Shown here one piece after another: positions 51,996 to 62,202 of a stretch of 64,000 nucleotides of DNA. The stretch lies in contig JAUPFP010000045.1 in assembly GCA_036925085.1 (NCBI GenBank), positions 1,488,001-1,552,000 on the forward strand. The letters run 5' to 3'. This DNA is from Brachycybe producta. Its lineage: Eukaryota; Arthropoda; Diplopoda; Playtdesmida; Andrognathidae. Under the pieces are notes generated by a model. It saw nothing but the letters and a program-made list of their open reading frames with translations, was not told the origin of the DNA and did not search any database. The position numbers were made by a program, and so were the translations under genes. Positions within the stretch are counted from its first letter, which is position 1, and every line of letters begins with the position of its first letter.

Positions 51996-53950
51996 AGGTA
52001 TAAAAATATAAGAAAATGAAAAGCTAAATTTGAACAGCAATAGAGAAGTTCTTTGCAAGAAAAACTCCCATTTGCTTTTCACGTTGAAATTTGTATTGTG
52101 ATGCCAGCGATTGAAGTATTTAAAATTGCAGTTTTTTTTAATTCTTGGGCTTATTTTGTTTTATGAATTGTGTACTAAATTTAAATTATAATGTTAATTA
52201 TGTATTATTGTTAATTATGCTATTATGATTTAATTTTAATTATGAATTTTGTTTCTTTTCAGACTTGTCTGGTGTCAACTTTAACCTGTGTTAAATTAAA
52301 TGTTGTTGATATCGCGGGCTCTTCTCTATGAGATCTGAATTGAATGGAGGTGTTTTGTTCGCACCAATGAAGTTCAATTTCAGGGCATGTATTTAAATTA
52401 ACATTAAACTTAACATTGTGGACATTTTTTTATTAACTTTTGTAATATTAATTACTATGAACTTTTATGAACGAACGGTAAACGTGCAGAGCCGAAGACG
52501 TCACGGATAACAGCAAGTAGAATTTTTTTTTACCGATAACCAGAAGACTCACTGAAAGGCACCTTTCTAAAGGTTTAAATTAAAAAAATAAACACAAGCA
52601 GGTTTCTTCTGTGTTTCGGATGCATTTTCTTAAGAGCCCAGAGACCAGAGACATTCTTGCGTGGCTATATCCCGGTAGAATGGTTCGCACCCTAGAACCT
52701 TAATGGATTTTTTTTTCGTAATTTTCCGTTTTTGATTAATTTTTTACCTGACTTTTCCGATCTGAAATCGAATGACAGATTTGACATTTGTAACATTATC
52801 TGTTCTTCGATGAAGGTGAAGATATGAAGTTCAGTTTGCTTAAATTTAATCATTTTCTGCTACGTAAGAGTGCGCGTTGTCCGTTGTCCGTGTGTTGTCT
52901 CCCATATGTTGTCTTTGTGTACCGAGGTACTAACGGTGTTGAAGAGAGGAGGTGGAAAGTGGTGATAAGGCTCTGAATACACACTCCGGTCGTTGGTAGT
53001 TTTGGCCAAATGTGAAGCGTATACAGGGCGAGTGTTTGGCGGACCGACGGGCGAGCCTCTCACTCATCTTTTTTTCTTCTTATATAACTACCCGCAATCG
53101 CGTTTTTTTTTGTTTTGTTTTGTCTGTCCCTATGTACAATATAAAGTTTCATTGCACTATGAAACTTTACCAAACCGCACACCGCACCAGGTTGCATCCT
53201 CCTCACATGATGTCCGGATCCCAGCTTCAGTTGTGTGTTATTTGGTCACCTTAGTTGGAGGAAATCTTTTTTTAGTTGGTTTTTCTGATGTGGTATCTAG
53301 TGTTCCCAATAGATCCATGATTGAAAAACACTTAAAAACTTTGTTTGTTAATTTAAAGTTTGTGAAATGTGATTTGGTTGCATTTTTTCAAAACTTTAAA
53401 TTACTTTAAAAATTAACTTTAGTACTCCACACCCTTCCAACAGTAGATATTATAGATTTAGAATTATATATTTAACTAATTCTAGCTATAAATCTGACTG
53501 TTTACTAATATTTACTAGTTTTATTTATCTCTTGGTCTCGATTTGTGGCTCAGGTTTGTTTTATGTGACAAAAAACACGAGCTTTGTTATAAACACAATT
53601 GTTACATATTGGTGTGGGTTGGTCGCGTTTCATCGTCCTGTCAGGCCCCCTGTTAGGTGTTAGTGTTAGCGTTAGGATTGGTGGAATGGGTTGGAATCTT
53701 CGATCTTCGTTTCATTGTCTTTGTGATTGTCGCGTTTAACTTCAAACCGTCCTTTTTACAGGTTCTCGGCTCACGGTTTGAAGTTGAGAATGCGAAGGAC
53801 CAGGGTATCCTTCGTAGTCTCCTATATTTTTTTTTTACTAACACTTGTGAAATTTTGTGCAAAAAATTGTACAAATTCTGTTTTGAAATAATTGTGAATG
53901 CGATTGCAAAAAATGAATTGCGACAAAAAATGAATTTTCCCCAAAAAACA

Positions 53951-54158
53951 TTGTTGTGACAAAAAGAATTGTTGTGACAAAAAGAATTGTTGTGACAAAA
54001 AGAATTGTTGTGACAAAAAGAATTGTTGTGACAAAAAGAATTGTTGTGACAAAAAGAATTGTTGTGACAAAAAGAATTGTTGTGACAAAAAGAATTGTTG
54101 TGACAAAAAGAATTGTTGTGACAAAAAGAATTGTTGTGACAAAAAGAATTGTTGTGAC
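53951..54158 (+). repeat. 18-bp minisatellite, about 11.6 copies
   Basis: Tandem TTGTTGTGACAAAAAGAA units are identical across almost the whole array. Because 18 is a multiple of three, several frames stay open and encode hexapeptide repeats (VVTKRI on plus, FVTTIL on minus), but these are by-products. The flanking sequence (TTGCGACAAAAAATGAATTT) looks like the degenerate seed of the unit. Confidence 0.97.
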
Positions 54159-54394
54159 ATAATGCGTTGTTTTATTTTTTAATCGTTGTGTATAATTAAT
54201 TTGTATGTAACTTGTTTTGCCTTGCACGTAATTTTTTGTTTAGACTATTTTCAGATAAACAAATATACATTTTGTATAATCTTATTGTTTTGGTTTTATC
54301 CTGGATCTTACAAAATGAAGGTGTGCATTTTTGTTTCGTAAACATCCCATCTGGTTGCTAGAAACTGACTTACCTTTTTTCTCCATTTGTGTAG

Positions 54395-54513
54395 TGAATG
54401 GTTTGGTTCCTTAACTAGTTTTATAGTTGCTACTATTTGTATGCAACTCATCAGTGGGCCCAGGGATCATTATGCGATCTTTTCGGGTCTGGCACTCGTC
54501 ACCATTTTTGAAG
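54395..54513 (+). ncRNA. Repeated lncRNA exon A1
   Basis: Acceptor TTTTTCTCCATTTGTGTAG, donor GAAG|GTACAA. It contains the A-repeat core: CAACTCATCAGTGGGCCCAG, GATCTTTTCGGGTCTGGCA and TTTTTGAAG at the 3' end. Four further copies follow within 1.6 kb. Confidence 0.5.
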
Positions 54514-54723
54514 GTACAACTTTATTTCAATTGCATTATGGTCTTGTTTTTCACTTGCTCAATAAAAACAGCTGAAAGTAAACATTATTTTGATCAATTT
54601 TAAAATACCCTACAAATATATTATCTTTAAATAATCAACAAACAAAAATTTACTTTCAGGGCAAAGTGGAAAAGCGAAATTTTGGAAAATTAAACTGATC
54701 TTATGTTTTTTTTTTCTCTCTAG

Positions 54724-54792
54724 TTGCTCATCAGTGGACCCAGAGATACTTTTGTGATCTCTTCGGGTTTGGCATTTTCATCATTTTTAAAG
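54724..54792 (+). ncRNA. Repeated lncRNA exon A2
   Basis: Acceptor TTTTTTTTCTCTCTAG, donor AAAG|GTAGGC. Core CTCATCAGTGGACCCAGAGA and GATCTCTTCGGGTTTGGCA. At 69 nt it is the shortest A copy. Confidence 0.5.
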
Positions 54793-54956
54793 GTAGGCCT
54801 ACATTTTCAATAACTCGGTAGGATTCATTTCCATTAGGCACAAATTATTTAATTGAAATAATTAAATGTTAGGTTCCCCATTTATAAAACATAAATAATA
54901 ATGTAATGCTTATATTAAAATAAAATAAAAAATACTAAACTAAAATACTAAAAAAA

Positions 54957-55023
54957 ATTTAGTTGCAAAACGTTTGCAATTACGCCATTTTATGGTGTAA
55001 TTGCAAACGTTTTGCAACTAAAT
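54957..55023 (+). ncRNA. 31-bp near-perfect hairpin
   Basis: The arms (54957-54987 and 54993-55023) are fully complementary except for one G-U pair; the loop is only 5 nt. The left arm begins ATTTAGTTGCAAAACGTTTG. It lies in the intron between exons A2 and A3. It could be a small-RNA precursor or simply a tiny fold-back element; the very short loop and lack of mismatches favour the latter. Confidence 0.6.
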
Positions 55024-55226
55024 GCAGATTTAAATATATATAAATAAATAAATAAATATACATGAGGTGTGTAATTAACTATTTTAAGGTTCCAGTTCTA
55101 AACATGTGTAGAATCTTAAAATACTGGCTTAGTTTGGACAGATTTAAAAATAGGCCTAGTCTGATCAATTTCTGATTAAGTGGCTTTTTGGAACTTAGTT
55201 AAAATGAACTTTTATTGTTGTCTTAG

Positions 55227-55299
55227 TTAATCACCAGTGGGTTCAGAGGTCCAAATGGGAGATCTCTTCGGGTCTGGCATTTTCTTGTGGTTTTTGAAG
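55227..55299 (+). ncRNA. Repeated lncRNA exon A3
   Basis: Acceptor TTGTTGTCTTAG, donor GAAG|GTATAA. Core ATCACCAGTGGGTTCAGAGG and GATCTCTTCGGGTCTGGCA. One base longer in the middle than A4, so no shared reading frame. Confidence 0.55.
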
Positions 55300-55371
55300 G
55301 TATAATGCCATTTTAAATGACTTAATTAATATACTTTAACCATGTAATTAATGACCTGTTTTTTTTTTCAG

Positions 55372-55522
55372 CTTTCGAGGTTTTGTCCACAAAACTTAAC
55401 CTTCGTGGCTTCGATGTTTTTACTTGCCATACTAACTGCTTTTCAGAATCATTACAGGTCGTCAAGGCTGTGTAATATTGATTACAAATTCGTGTGCTTA
55501 GGGCTTTTCGTGTAAGAACAAG
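55372..55522 (+). ncRNA. Repeated lncRNA exon B1
   Basis: Acceptor TGTTTTTTTTTTCAG, donor CAAG|GTAAGT. 151 nt, starting CTTTCGAGGTTTTGTCCACA and containing CCATACTAACTGCTTTTCAG. Its second copy is B2 (55774-55918). Confidence 0.55.
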
Positions 55523-55590
55523 GTAAGTGGAATTTATACAAAAACTTCACATTTGTATTGTTTAAACTTAAAATAATTTTTTGTTTGCAG

Positions 55591-55696
55591 GAAATGAGTG
55601 AATTTCACTTTGAAAGTTGCAATGCAACTCACCAGTGGGCTCAGAGGTCCATATGGGGATCTCTTCGGGTCTGGCATTTTCTTATGGTTTTTGAAG
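55591..55696 (+). ncRNA. Repeated lncRNA exon A4
   Basis: Acceptor TTTTTTGTTTGCAG, donor GAAG|GTATAA. Begins GAAATGAGTGAATTTCACTT and carries the core CAACTCACCAGTGGGCTCAG plus GATCTCTTCGGGTCTGGCA. Confidence 0.55.
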
Positions 55697-55773
55697 GTAT
55701 AACACCATTTTAAATGACTTAAGTTATAGACTTTTAACTGTGTAATTAATGGCCTGTTTTTTTGTTTTTTCAG

Positions 55774-55918
55774 CTTTCGAGGTTTTGTCCACAAAACTTA
55801 ACCTTTGTTTCGATTTTTTTACCTTCCATACTAACTGCTTTTCAGAATCATTTCAGATTGTCAAAGTGGTGTAATATTGATTACAATTTCGTGGACTTGG
55901 GGCTTTTCTTGTAACAAG
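55774..55918 (+). ncRNA. Repeated lncRNA exon B2
   Basis: Acceptor TTTTTTTGTTTTTTCAG, donor CAAG|GTAAGC. 145 nt, about 85% identical to B1 by eye with small indels that are not multiples of three. Confidence 0.55.
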
Positions 55919-55982
55919 GTAAGCAGAATTTGTACAAAAACTTCACATTTGTATTTAAACTTAAACATTTTTTCGTTTGCAG

Positions 55983-56082
55983 GAAATGAGTAAATTTTAC
56001 TTCGTATGTTGGAATGCAACTCACCAGTGGGCCTAGAGGTCCAAATGGGTCTTCGAGGCTGGCGCTTTTCGTCGTTTGGAAG
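55983..56082 (+). ncRNA. Repeated lncRNA exon A5
   Basis: Acceptor TTTTTTCGTTTGCAG, donor GAAG|GTAATT. Begins GAAATGAGTAAATTTTACTT like A4; the core has a deletion in the middle (CCAAATGGGTCTTCGAGG). Confidence 0.5.
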
Positions 56083-56439
56083 GTAATTTTATTTAAAAAC
56101 TAATTGTGAAATGCAGAAATGATGTAAGCATCTGTTGAACTACTGACATGTCTTAAAACATAATTTGCATTTGAGTTCCTAAAAATCTCACTTGCACCTA
56201 GTTTTGAAGCGTAAGCACCTTGGCACACATACAACTTTGAGTTGTTGCCGAAACTGAACACTTTTGGTACACCGTAATACACTTAGTGTTTGAAAGTTGC
56301 CTGTACCATATTAAAAATGTCACCAGTCATGGGGGGGGGGGTTTCCAGACAGAGGTTTTACTCTTAAGTCGCCTATGTTATAGGGTTGGCATCTTTCTAT
56401 AGAAAATACATTGCAATGACACCACTGTGCCTCTACTTC

Positions 56440-56640
56440 TTTTTGTCATGTTGGGTATCTTTCAAAATACACTTTTTATTCAAACAAAAATTGAAACAAT
56501 AATTTGCTTTAAAGCTGTCATTTTCAAACTCAGTTTATTTTGAAAGATGAGTGTTTTGACACCTACCTTTTTAGTTTCCCAATTTTACACCTAAAAGACA
56601 GAATAATTCGAGAGGTGTTTACACTTTAAAAAACCACCTT
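56440..56640. repeat. Fold-back MITE, family 1, partial
   Basis: GGGTATCTTTCAAAATACAC, CAGTTTATTTTGAAAGATGA and CCTACCTTTTTAGTTTCC remain; the outer parts are lost. Confidence 0.55.
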
Positions 56641-57046
56641 GAATCTACTAAAATTTTGGAATTTGAAAAAACTAATTGGGATTTTTTTTTAAATATTTTT
56701 AGATGATTTTCGCCTGTGTAATATGAATATTTCTATTTACCAATGGGCCAAGATCACTCGCACTTAGTCATTTTCAAAGTAACTATTTAAAATGACTGAA
56801 TTCTAAAGAAAATGAAATTGATTCTAATGTTTTGAGTTTTTTTTTTCTTAAGCTTTAAGATTATTGGATACAATTGCTTGTTCAGGTCAACAAGAGAATA
56901 TACATCAGTTATTGTTGACCGTTATTTTCTAGTCATCCAGAGGAAGACTAACTAAACGGTAATGTACATGTATATATACGTCTACAACGGATCAGTTTGA
57001 ATTTTGAAGGTTCTTCACATTCATATTTCACGTTATTTTTTTTTAG

Positions 57047-57161
57047 AATTTCTTGGTTTGGTTTTGGTTTATTTTGGTCATTTGTTATGAATGAATGCAT
57101 ATCATTGCGTCCTGGAAGGGGACCACCTCTACGTTCTGTTCCTTCTGTTTTTTTCTGATGG
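57047..57161 (+). ncRNA. Candidate lncRNA exon before the hairpin-bearing intron
   Basis: Acceptor GTTATTTTTTTTTAG, donor GATGG|GTAAGT. It contains GCGTCCTGGAAGGGGACCAC and is GC-richer than its flanks. There is no clear relation to A or B. Confidence 0.4.
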
Positions 57162-59456
57162 GTAAGTTTTATAATAAGTTTATTAAATTTGTGTTTAAAA
57201 GCTTTCTTTATTCTTCTATTATCAGGTACTGTCTGTGACTTAACATTTAGTCTCTTTCACCTATTTGCTTACATGATGAACATACAAACTGTTTTCTGGG
57301 AGGCCACTTCGCATTTCATAACATGATTTCTTCTGGATCTTTTTTGGAGCCAAAATTGAACATATTCACAGCTGTCTTCCGCGGTTTTTTTTTTATAAAA
57401 GCTCTACTCTATAATGGCCATTTTATCTGCATCAAAGTAGGCTGGTTGAAATAATTTAATTATTTTTTAATTGATTTGAACTTTTGTGGGATTGTGTGGG
57501 GGGATTTGGGAGGGTTGTAAAAGGAATTCTTCGAATGCAACATTTGTACAAAGTAATTCGTTGAGTGTTATCCATTTGTTTCAATTTCTTCTCTGCCAAT
57601 TCTTTGAGACGATGATTTTATGCTACGAGGGGTGAAGGTGGACGCTACATATTAAGGGATTCCGAAATAACTTAGTTTTGAGTGTCGGTGCTACGAGTGC
57701 CGTGCAAACCCTCAGAATTACATTTCTAGCATTCAATGTATATGAAGCCTTTGCTAGCCTCCACCTACAAACCATGTGACAGAGGATACGGTTGTGCTCA
57801 ATAGAGGTTTGACAGCATTGATGAAATAGTCAGGAATGGAACACTTATTTGTGATGGTTTCGAATACATTTGCTAATTGTCGGTGGAATTGCTGCTGCTT
57901 GGATAGTTAATTTCTTTGTTAATTTGCGAATTGGCAATTAACATACTTAAGTATCAATAATTAAGTGGGTGGAGGGGATAATTAAGGTTGAGGTGGTGTG
58001 GTGCACACTACTAATTTATTCTTTAACTTAATCTTTTCTTTGCTTTGTCTTTATGTTAATAGTGGGGGAGTTGAATTAGTTAAAGAATAGTAGTAACACT
58101 TAAAAATCATAAACAAAACAGTTGAAAACACACTAATAATTTTTCTTTCTGAACATTGTTTCGTTTTTCGTGGTCGTCTTAAATTGTGAATGTTTTTTTC
58201 TGGCTGCGTAAAATTGCGAATGGCAATAAAAATGAGAGGAATTCTAAAAGGGTTAGCTGGTATTGGGGCATTAATGTGGACGTGTTTGGATTGGGTAAAA
58301 CGTGGATGTGTTTGATATGTGATCGGATGGTAGTTGTGGGCAAGATGGTTGTGGGTTGTTAAGCTCAGTGTCCACATGCAAGGATTATTGACACCTCGAG
58401 CAGACCAGTTTAAATTTTAATGGCACCATTTTTAGTGGCACCAGTTTACGGTTCCACAGGCATTGATGTGCTTATAGAAATACTTTCAATTGAATTTTTC
58501 CTAATGATGGGCACCACAAAAGTACACTTGCCATGTACTTTTAATGGTTCAATGATTAATGATGCCAGTGGTGTGGAAACCCTTCATGGTTTTAAATTTT
58601 GGAATCCTTTTTATGATTGATTTTTTTTGGTTGTTTTAAAGAGGTTTTTCAACATTTTCTACTTCCTGTTATGATCAGCTGTTATGAAGTATTAATTAAT
58701 GCAGAATAGTCTTTTTTCTGTGTGTGGAGCTTTTTCAATACAGGTTTTTAATGTTGTATTGGCACAACTATGGTGTGTGTGGTGATGGGTTTTGTGAACT
58801 TGTTAAATTACTCTGTAAGCAGCCGAGAAGGCTTGTTGCAGTGGGACTAAAGTCCAATTGAAGCATGTGAAATGCATTTCATGGAGAAAGGGAAAGTATT
58901 ATTGGCTGTTTTTTTCCAGATTTAATGCTAGATTCAAAACTGTTTCTTAAAATAAAGTGAAGCTAAAACTATTAAGTCTAGAGAGCTTTTAAGTTTCACT
59001 TCGACTTAAGTAACATTTTAGAATTTGACCATTAAGTCATGATTTAGTCAAATTTTATTTGTTACTCTGAATAATTGACTTACAGACTGTCTTAGTGTTA
59101 TTCTTATGGGAAGTTAAAGTTGCCCATTAAAAATAGCAGGAAAGATTACCTGTAAATTTTTCATTGTGAAGTGATCTCTTGTTGTTTCTTGTTGGAATAA
59201 TTTAAGATATTTAAGTTGTGAAGATAGCAGCATACCCTATGGGAGACTGTTATGCTTTTTACTCTTAAAAGGATAGTTTAAATAGCATGCCATTCTTCTG
59301 GGGATAATGTTTGTTGCCTAAAAATAGGCTGTTATTAGTGTAAACTGTGAATACAATAAGTTCTGTTGAATTAAGAAACAGAATTAGATGTGTTGATGGT
59401 GTTAATATAATTTAAATTTACTCTCCGTAGTGTGAAATTCAATGGTACAGACAAAA

Positions 59457-59510
59457 ATCTTCCTGTTATCCTAATGGGATGTATTAATACCCATTGGGAT
59501 AGCAGGAGAT
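59457..59510 (+). ncRNA. Candidate microRNA precursor hairpin, unit 1
   Basis: The 5' arm 59457-59478 (ATCTTCCTGTTATCCTAATG then GG) pairs with the 3' arm 59490-59510 (CCCATTGGGATAGCAGGAGA then T). That gives 21 pairs, two of them G-U, and one single-base bulge; the loop is 11 nt. Both arms are identical to those of unit 3, while the loop differs at two positions. Size, bulge and arm-over-loop conservation fit a pre-miRNA. I do not recognise a known mature miRNA. Strand is assumed from the surrounding plus-strand exons. Confidence 0.6.
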
Positions 59511-59872
59511 AGCCTGTACATTGATAAATAATTTAACTATTATTCCGATAAAAGATGTGTTTTGTTGCTTTTTGGAATAATGTTGCAATTTTGTAGCCTT
59601 GATTAGTTTGATAATCTAAGCTATAAAGTTGTGTTTGTGAGATTAGTTCAGCTTATGTTTTGCTTTTTTCACTTAAAAGATAGTGAAAATAGCATACCAT
59701 AGTCTGAAGTTAATGATAGTTAGCTGGACGTGTGAATACCTTAGCTAACAGAATTTAATAGGTTTTGAGCTGTTTGTATAATTTGTTTTTTTATGGTTCG
59801 AATTTATGGAAACCTGGAAATACAAATTTTATTATTGAACTAGTTTTGTTGTGCAAATTAAATGATGTAACT

Positions 59873-59926
59873 ATCTTCCTGGTATCCTAATGGGACGTAT
59901 TATTGCTCATTAGTTTAGCAAGAAAT
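59873..59926 (+). ncRNA. Diverged hairpin copy, unit 2
   Basis: The 5' arm is almost unchanged (one substitution, TCCTGGTATCC) but the 3' arm (CTCATTAGTTTAGCAAGAAA) has diverged, so the stem has several mismatches. It lies exactly 234 bp before unit 3. It is either a decayed paralog or one with altered processing. Confidence 0.4.
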
Positions 59927-60106
59927 CAACCTGCATCTAACTAATTTCACTATTCCTAATTAGATGGTTTTCTTGCTTTTTGGAATAGCACATTTTTGTA
60001 GCTTTGATTAGTTGATAATCTAAGCTATAAAGCTGTATTTGTTTTCCTATGGTTCGAATTTATTAAAAACCTCGTGAATTAGTTTGTGTAAACAAATAAT
60101 ACAGAT

Positions 60107-60160
60107 ATCTTCCTGTTATCCTAATGGGATGTGTTAATGCCCATTGGGATAGCAGGAGAT
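60107..60160 (+). ncRNA. Candidate microRNA precursor hairpin, unit 3
   Basis: The same two arms as unit 1 (60107-60128 and 60140-60160) without a single change; loop ATGTGTTAATG instead of ATGTATTAATA. The stem is 21 bp with one bulge and two G-U pairs. Confidence 0.6.
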
Positions 60161-60340
60161 CAACCTGTATCTTTAACTAATTTAACTATTCTAATCAATT
60201 TTTTTGCGTTTTGGAATAGCACAATTTTGTAGCTTTGATTAGTTGATAATCTAAGCTATAAAGTTGTATTTGTTTTCTATGGTTCGAATTTATTAGAAAC
60301 CTGATGAAATAGTTGATGTAATTAAATGATGCAAACAAAT

Positions 60341-60399
60341 ATCTTCCTGTGTTATCTATCCTAATGAGACTTCATTGTCCATTCGTTTAGCATGAGAGA
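60341..60399 (+). ncRNA. Diverged hairpin copy, unit 4
   Basis: It starts ATCTTCCTGT like the others, with a small insertion (GTTATCTATCCTAATGAG) and a diverged 3' part CCATTCGTTTAGCATGAGAG. Stem poor. Spaced 234 bp from unit 3. Confidence 0.35.
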
Positions 60400-62086
60400 A
60401 ACCCGTGTTTTTGAAAACTTACTCTAATGAGATGTTATTAGAATTGATACTATTGTGACATCAACTTATGTTGTATTGTTTTTATTTTACACAAATTAGT
60501 GTATCGTTTGACCGATTAATTCAGTATTATACGAATTGTTTTTTGTTCAATGATTATGTATGTTTGGGCTCAAAACAATGGTTTGTTTTGATGGGTTTAC
60601 CGAAATATTTTTCTGGGTATTCTAGTGGGAGATTGCATATTGTTGGGTTCACAATAATTACTGCAGAAGTGTAGTTTGAGTGATTTTTCATTAACCAACA
60701 AAGGGTGCGGATATAAATTGGTTCCCAAATTTCTACAGTCTGCTGTATACATATGGTGTTTTCTATTTCTACTTCTACTAATTTTGTGCATTTTTTTTCT
60801 GGGTGAGGGGGGGGGGGGAACATTTCTTGATCTGATCAAGTTGTGATTTATGCGAGGTGGGTTGAATTTGTGATGAATTTTTGGTTTTTTTTTTAATGAG
60901 ATACTTAAAATTACGACAAGATTTTGGGGTTGTTTGCAAACGGCGTTTACTGCGTTTGGTATCTTTGTGTAATGTGTTTTTGTTCATTTTTGTCCTGTTT
61001 TATTCTAACTAAACATTACACACATACACCTTTATAACACAGTAGAGTGGGAAACAGACAATAAGCATTGTGCCATGTGTAGACTACTTATTTTCTTTCT
61101 ACTGTCTAAATCTTATTAATTACATTAATTTGTCCGGGTTGGGAGATTTATTCTTAGCTGGAGTATCGCTAGTATTGTTTAGTTTGTGTAATAACTGTCA
61201 TAAAATGGCGTTATTACAAATCCATGTTGATGTCTACAATTTATTCTAGTAAGACATAAAATATGGCATTTTTTAGCATGCCGTCTATATACATTGACAA
61301 TTTGCAATTGTGTTACGGAATTCTTTTATACTTTGCTATTACCTTCATTGAAATTTAATTGCAAATTTTTAATTTGTAATTAGATTTTGATTAAATTGTG
61401 TTTAATTTTTTTATTCAATTATGTGTGTAATTAATGTCAATATTTAATGTAAATCATAAATTAAAAAAATTAAATTTCTTAATTTTTTGTCATTTTCGAA
61501 ATTGTCCTAATTAAATTAAATGTTTGTTTTTACGTGTCTCTCCTATAAATGTCTTAATCTTCTACCAGAGTAGGGATGATAATGTCAGCATGAAAAATAC
61601 CCTCAGGTGATTGAGTTTCCCTTCTAATTTCTAAAACGCTTTCTCAATTTTTTTTTTCCTGAAAAACAAGACAATTGGTGTTTTAAAATCAGCTGGTCAT
61701 AAACCCATCTTACGATGTAAAAAATATAATCCTACTTCACGTTTGGTTTTAATCGTTAATTGTCGTAAAGTCCATGACATTGGGTAATTTTTTATTATTG
61801 TATTCAGGTAGTTTGTATAATTGATTCTTTTTATGAAGATATTAGTTAAGGACATTGCCTGCAGTGTCACTGTTTGAACCTTGACGCCTTCTATATTATC
61901 TAGTGCCATGGCTTTTGGGAGGACTGGACACAAATGTGCTGTAAAATAAGCAGTATAGGAACTGTGGTTTGATTATGCATTACGGCCGTCTAGCTCGTGT
62001 TTGTTCTCACTAAAAACGTACAAAGGCACAGGAGTAAAGATACGTTTTAAAGTATTACATTAAAAACTTTGCATTTATTATTGCAG

Positions 62087-62202
62087 GTACACAAGTGGAG
62101 GGGAATAATGATTGCCATTTCTGTACACATATGTGGATCAGAGTTGGAATTGGAGCTACAAAGTTGATGAAACACAAAAAGAGAAATGGAAATCGAACTG
62201 TG
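62087..62202 (+). ncRNA. Candidate downstream exon, 116 nt
   Basis: Acceptor GCATTTATTATTGCAG, donor ACTGTG|GTGAGT. One frame is open throughout (GNNDCHFCTHMWIRVGIG), so a coding exon cannot be excluded, but no neighbouring exon continues that frame recognisably. Confidence 0.4.

Larger units (their letters stand above)
59457..60410 (+). repeat. Tandem array of hairpin units (416, 234, 234 bp spacing)
   Basis: Beyond the main hairpin, units 1-3 share downstream motifs: a CTATT...TTTTGGAATA stem (for example 59949 to 59986) and GATTAG-(T)TTGATAATCTAAGCTATAAAG, which itself can pair (TAGCTTTGATTA with TAATCTAAGCTA). Then come TGGTTCGAATTTAT and AAACCT. The extra length between units 1 and 2 repeats a segment also found near 59250-59300 (AAAGATAG...AATAGCATACCAT). 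Confidence 0.75.
57162..62086 (+). other. Putative 4.9-kb lncRNA intron holding the hairpin array
   Basis: It lies between the candidate exons 57047-57161 and 62087-62202. Apart from the array it is unusually free of the MITE families that fill the rest of the window until about 61570, where a family 1 fragment lies. It has T/G-rich composition on the plus strand. Confidence 0.4.

Noticed and set aside
53822-54227. Repetitive ORFs (FVTTIL, VVTKRI hexapeptides)
   Set aside because: They result from an 18-bp minisatellite that is a multiple of three; open on both strands, with no start or splice context.
54366-54387. MEKK|GTAAGT as first coding exon of otoferlin (minus strand)
   Set aside because: Phase fits, but the four residues bear no resemblance to the start of C2A and the T-rich context is shared with the acceptor of plus-strand exon A1.
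60597-60839. Minus-strand ORFs near 60.6-60.8 kb
   Set aside because: Overlapping frames over a poly-G tract, no splice context and no similarity between them and known domains.
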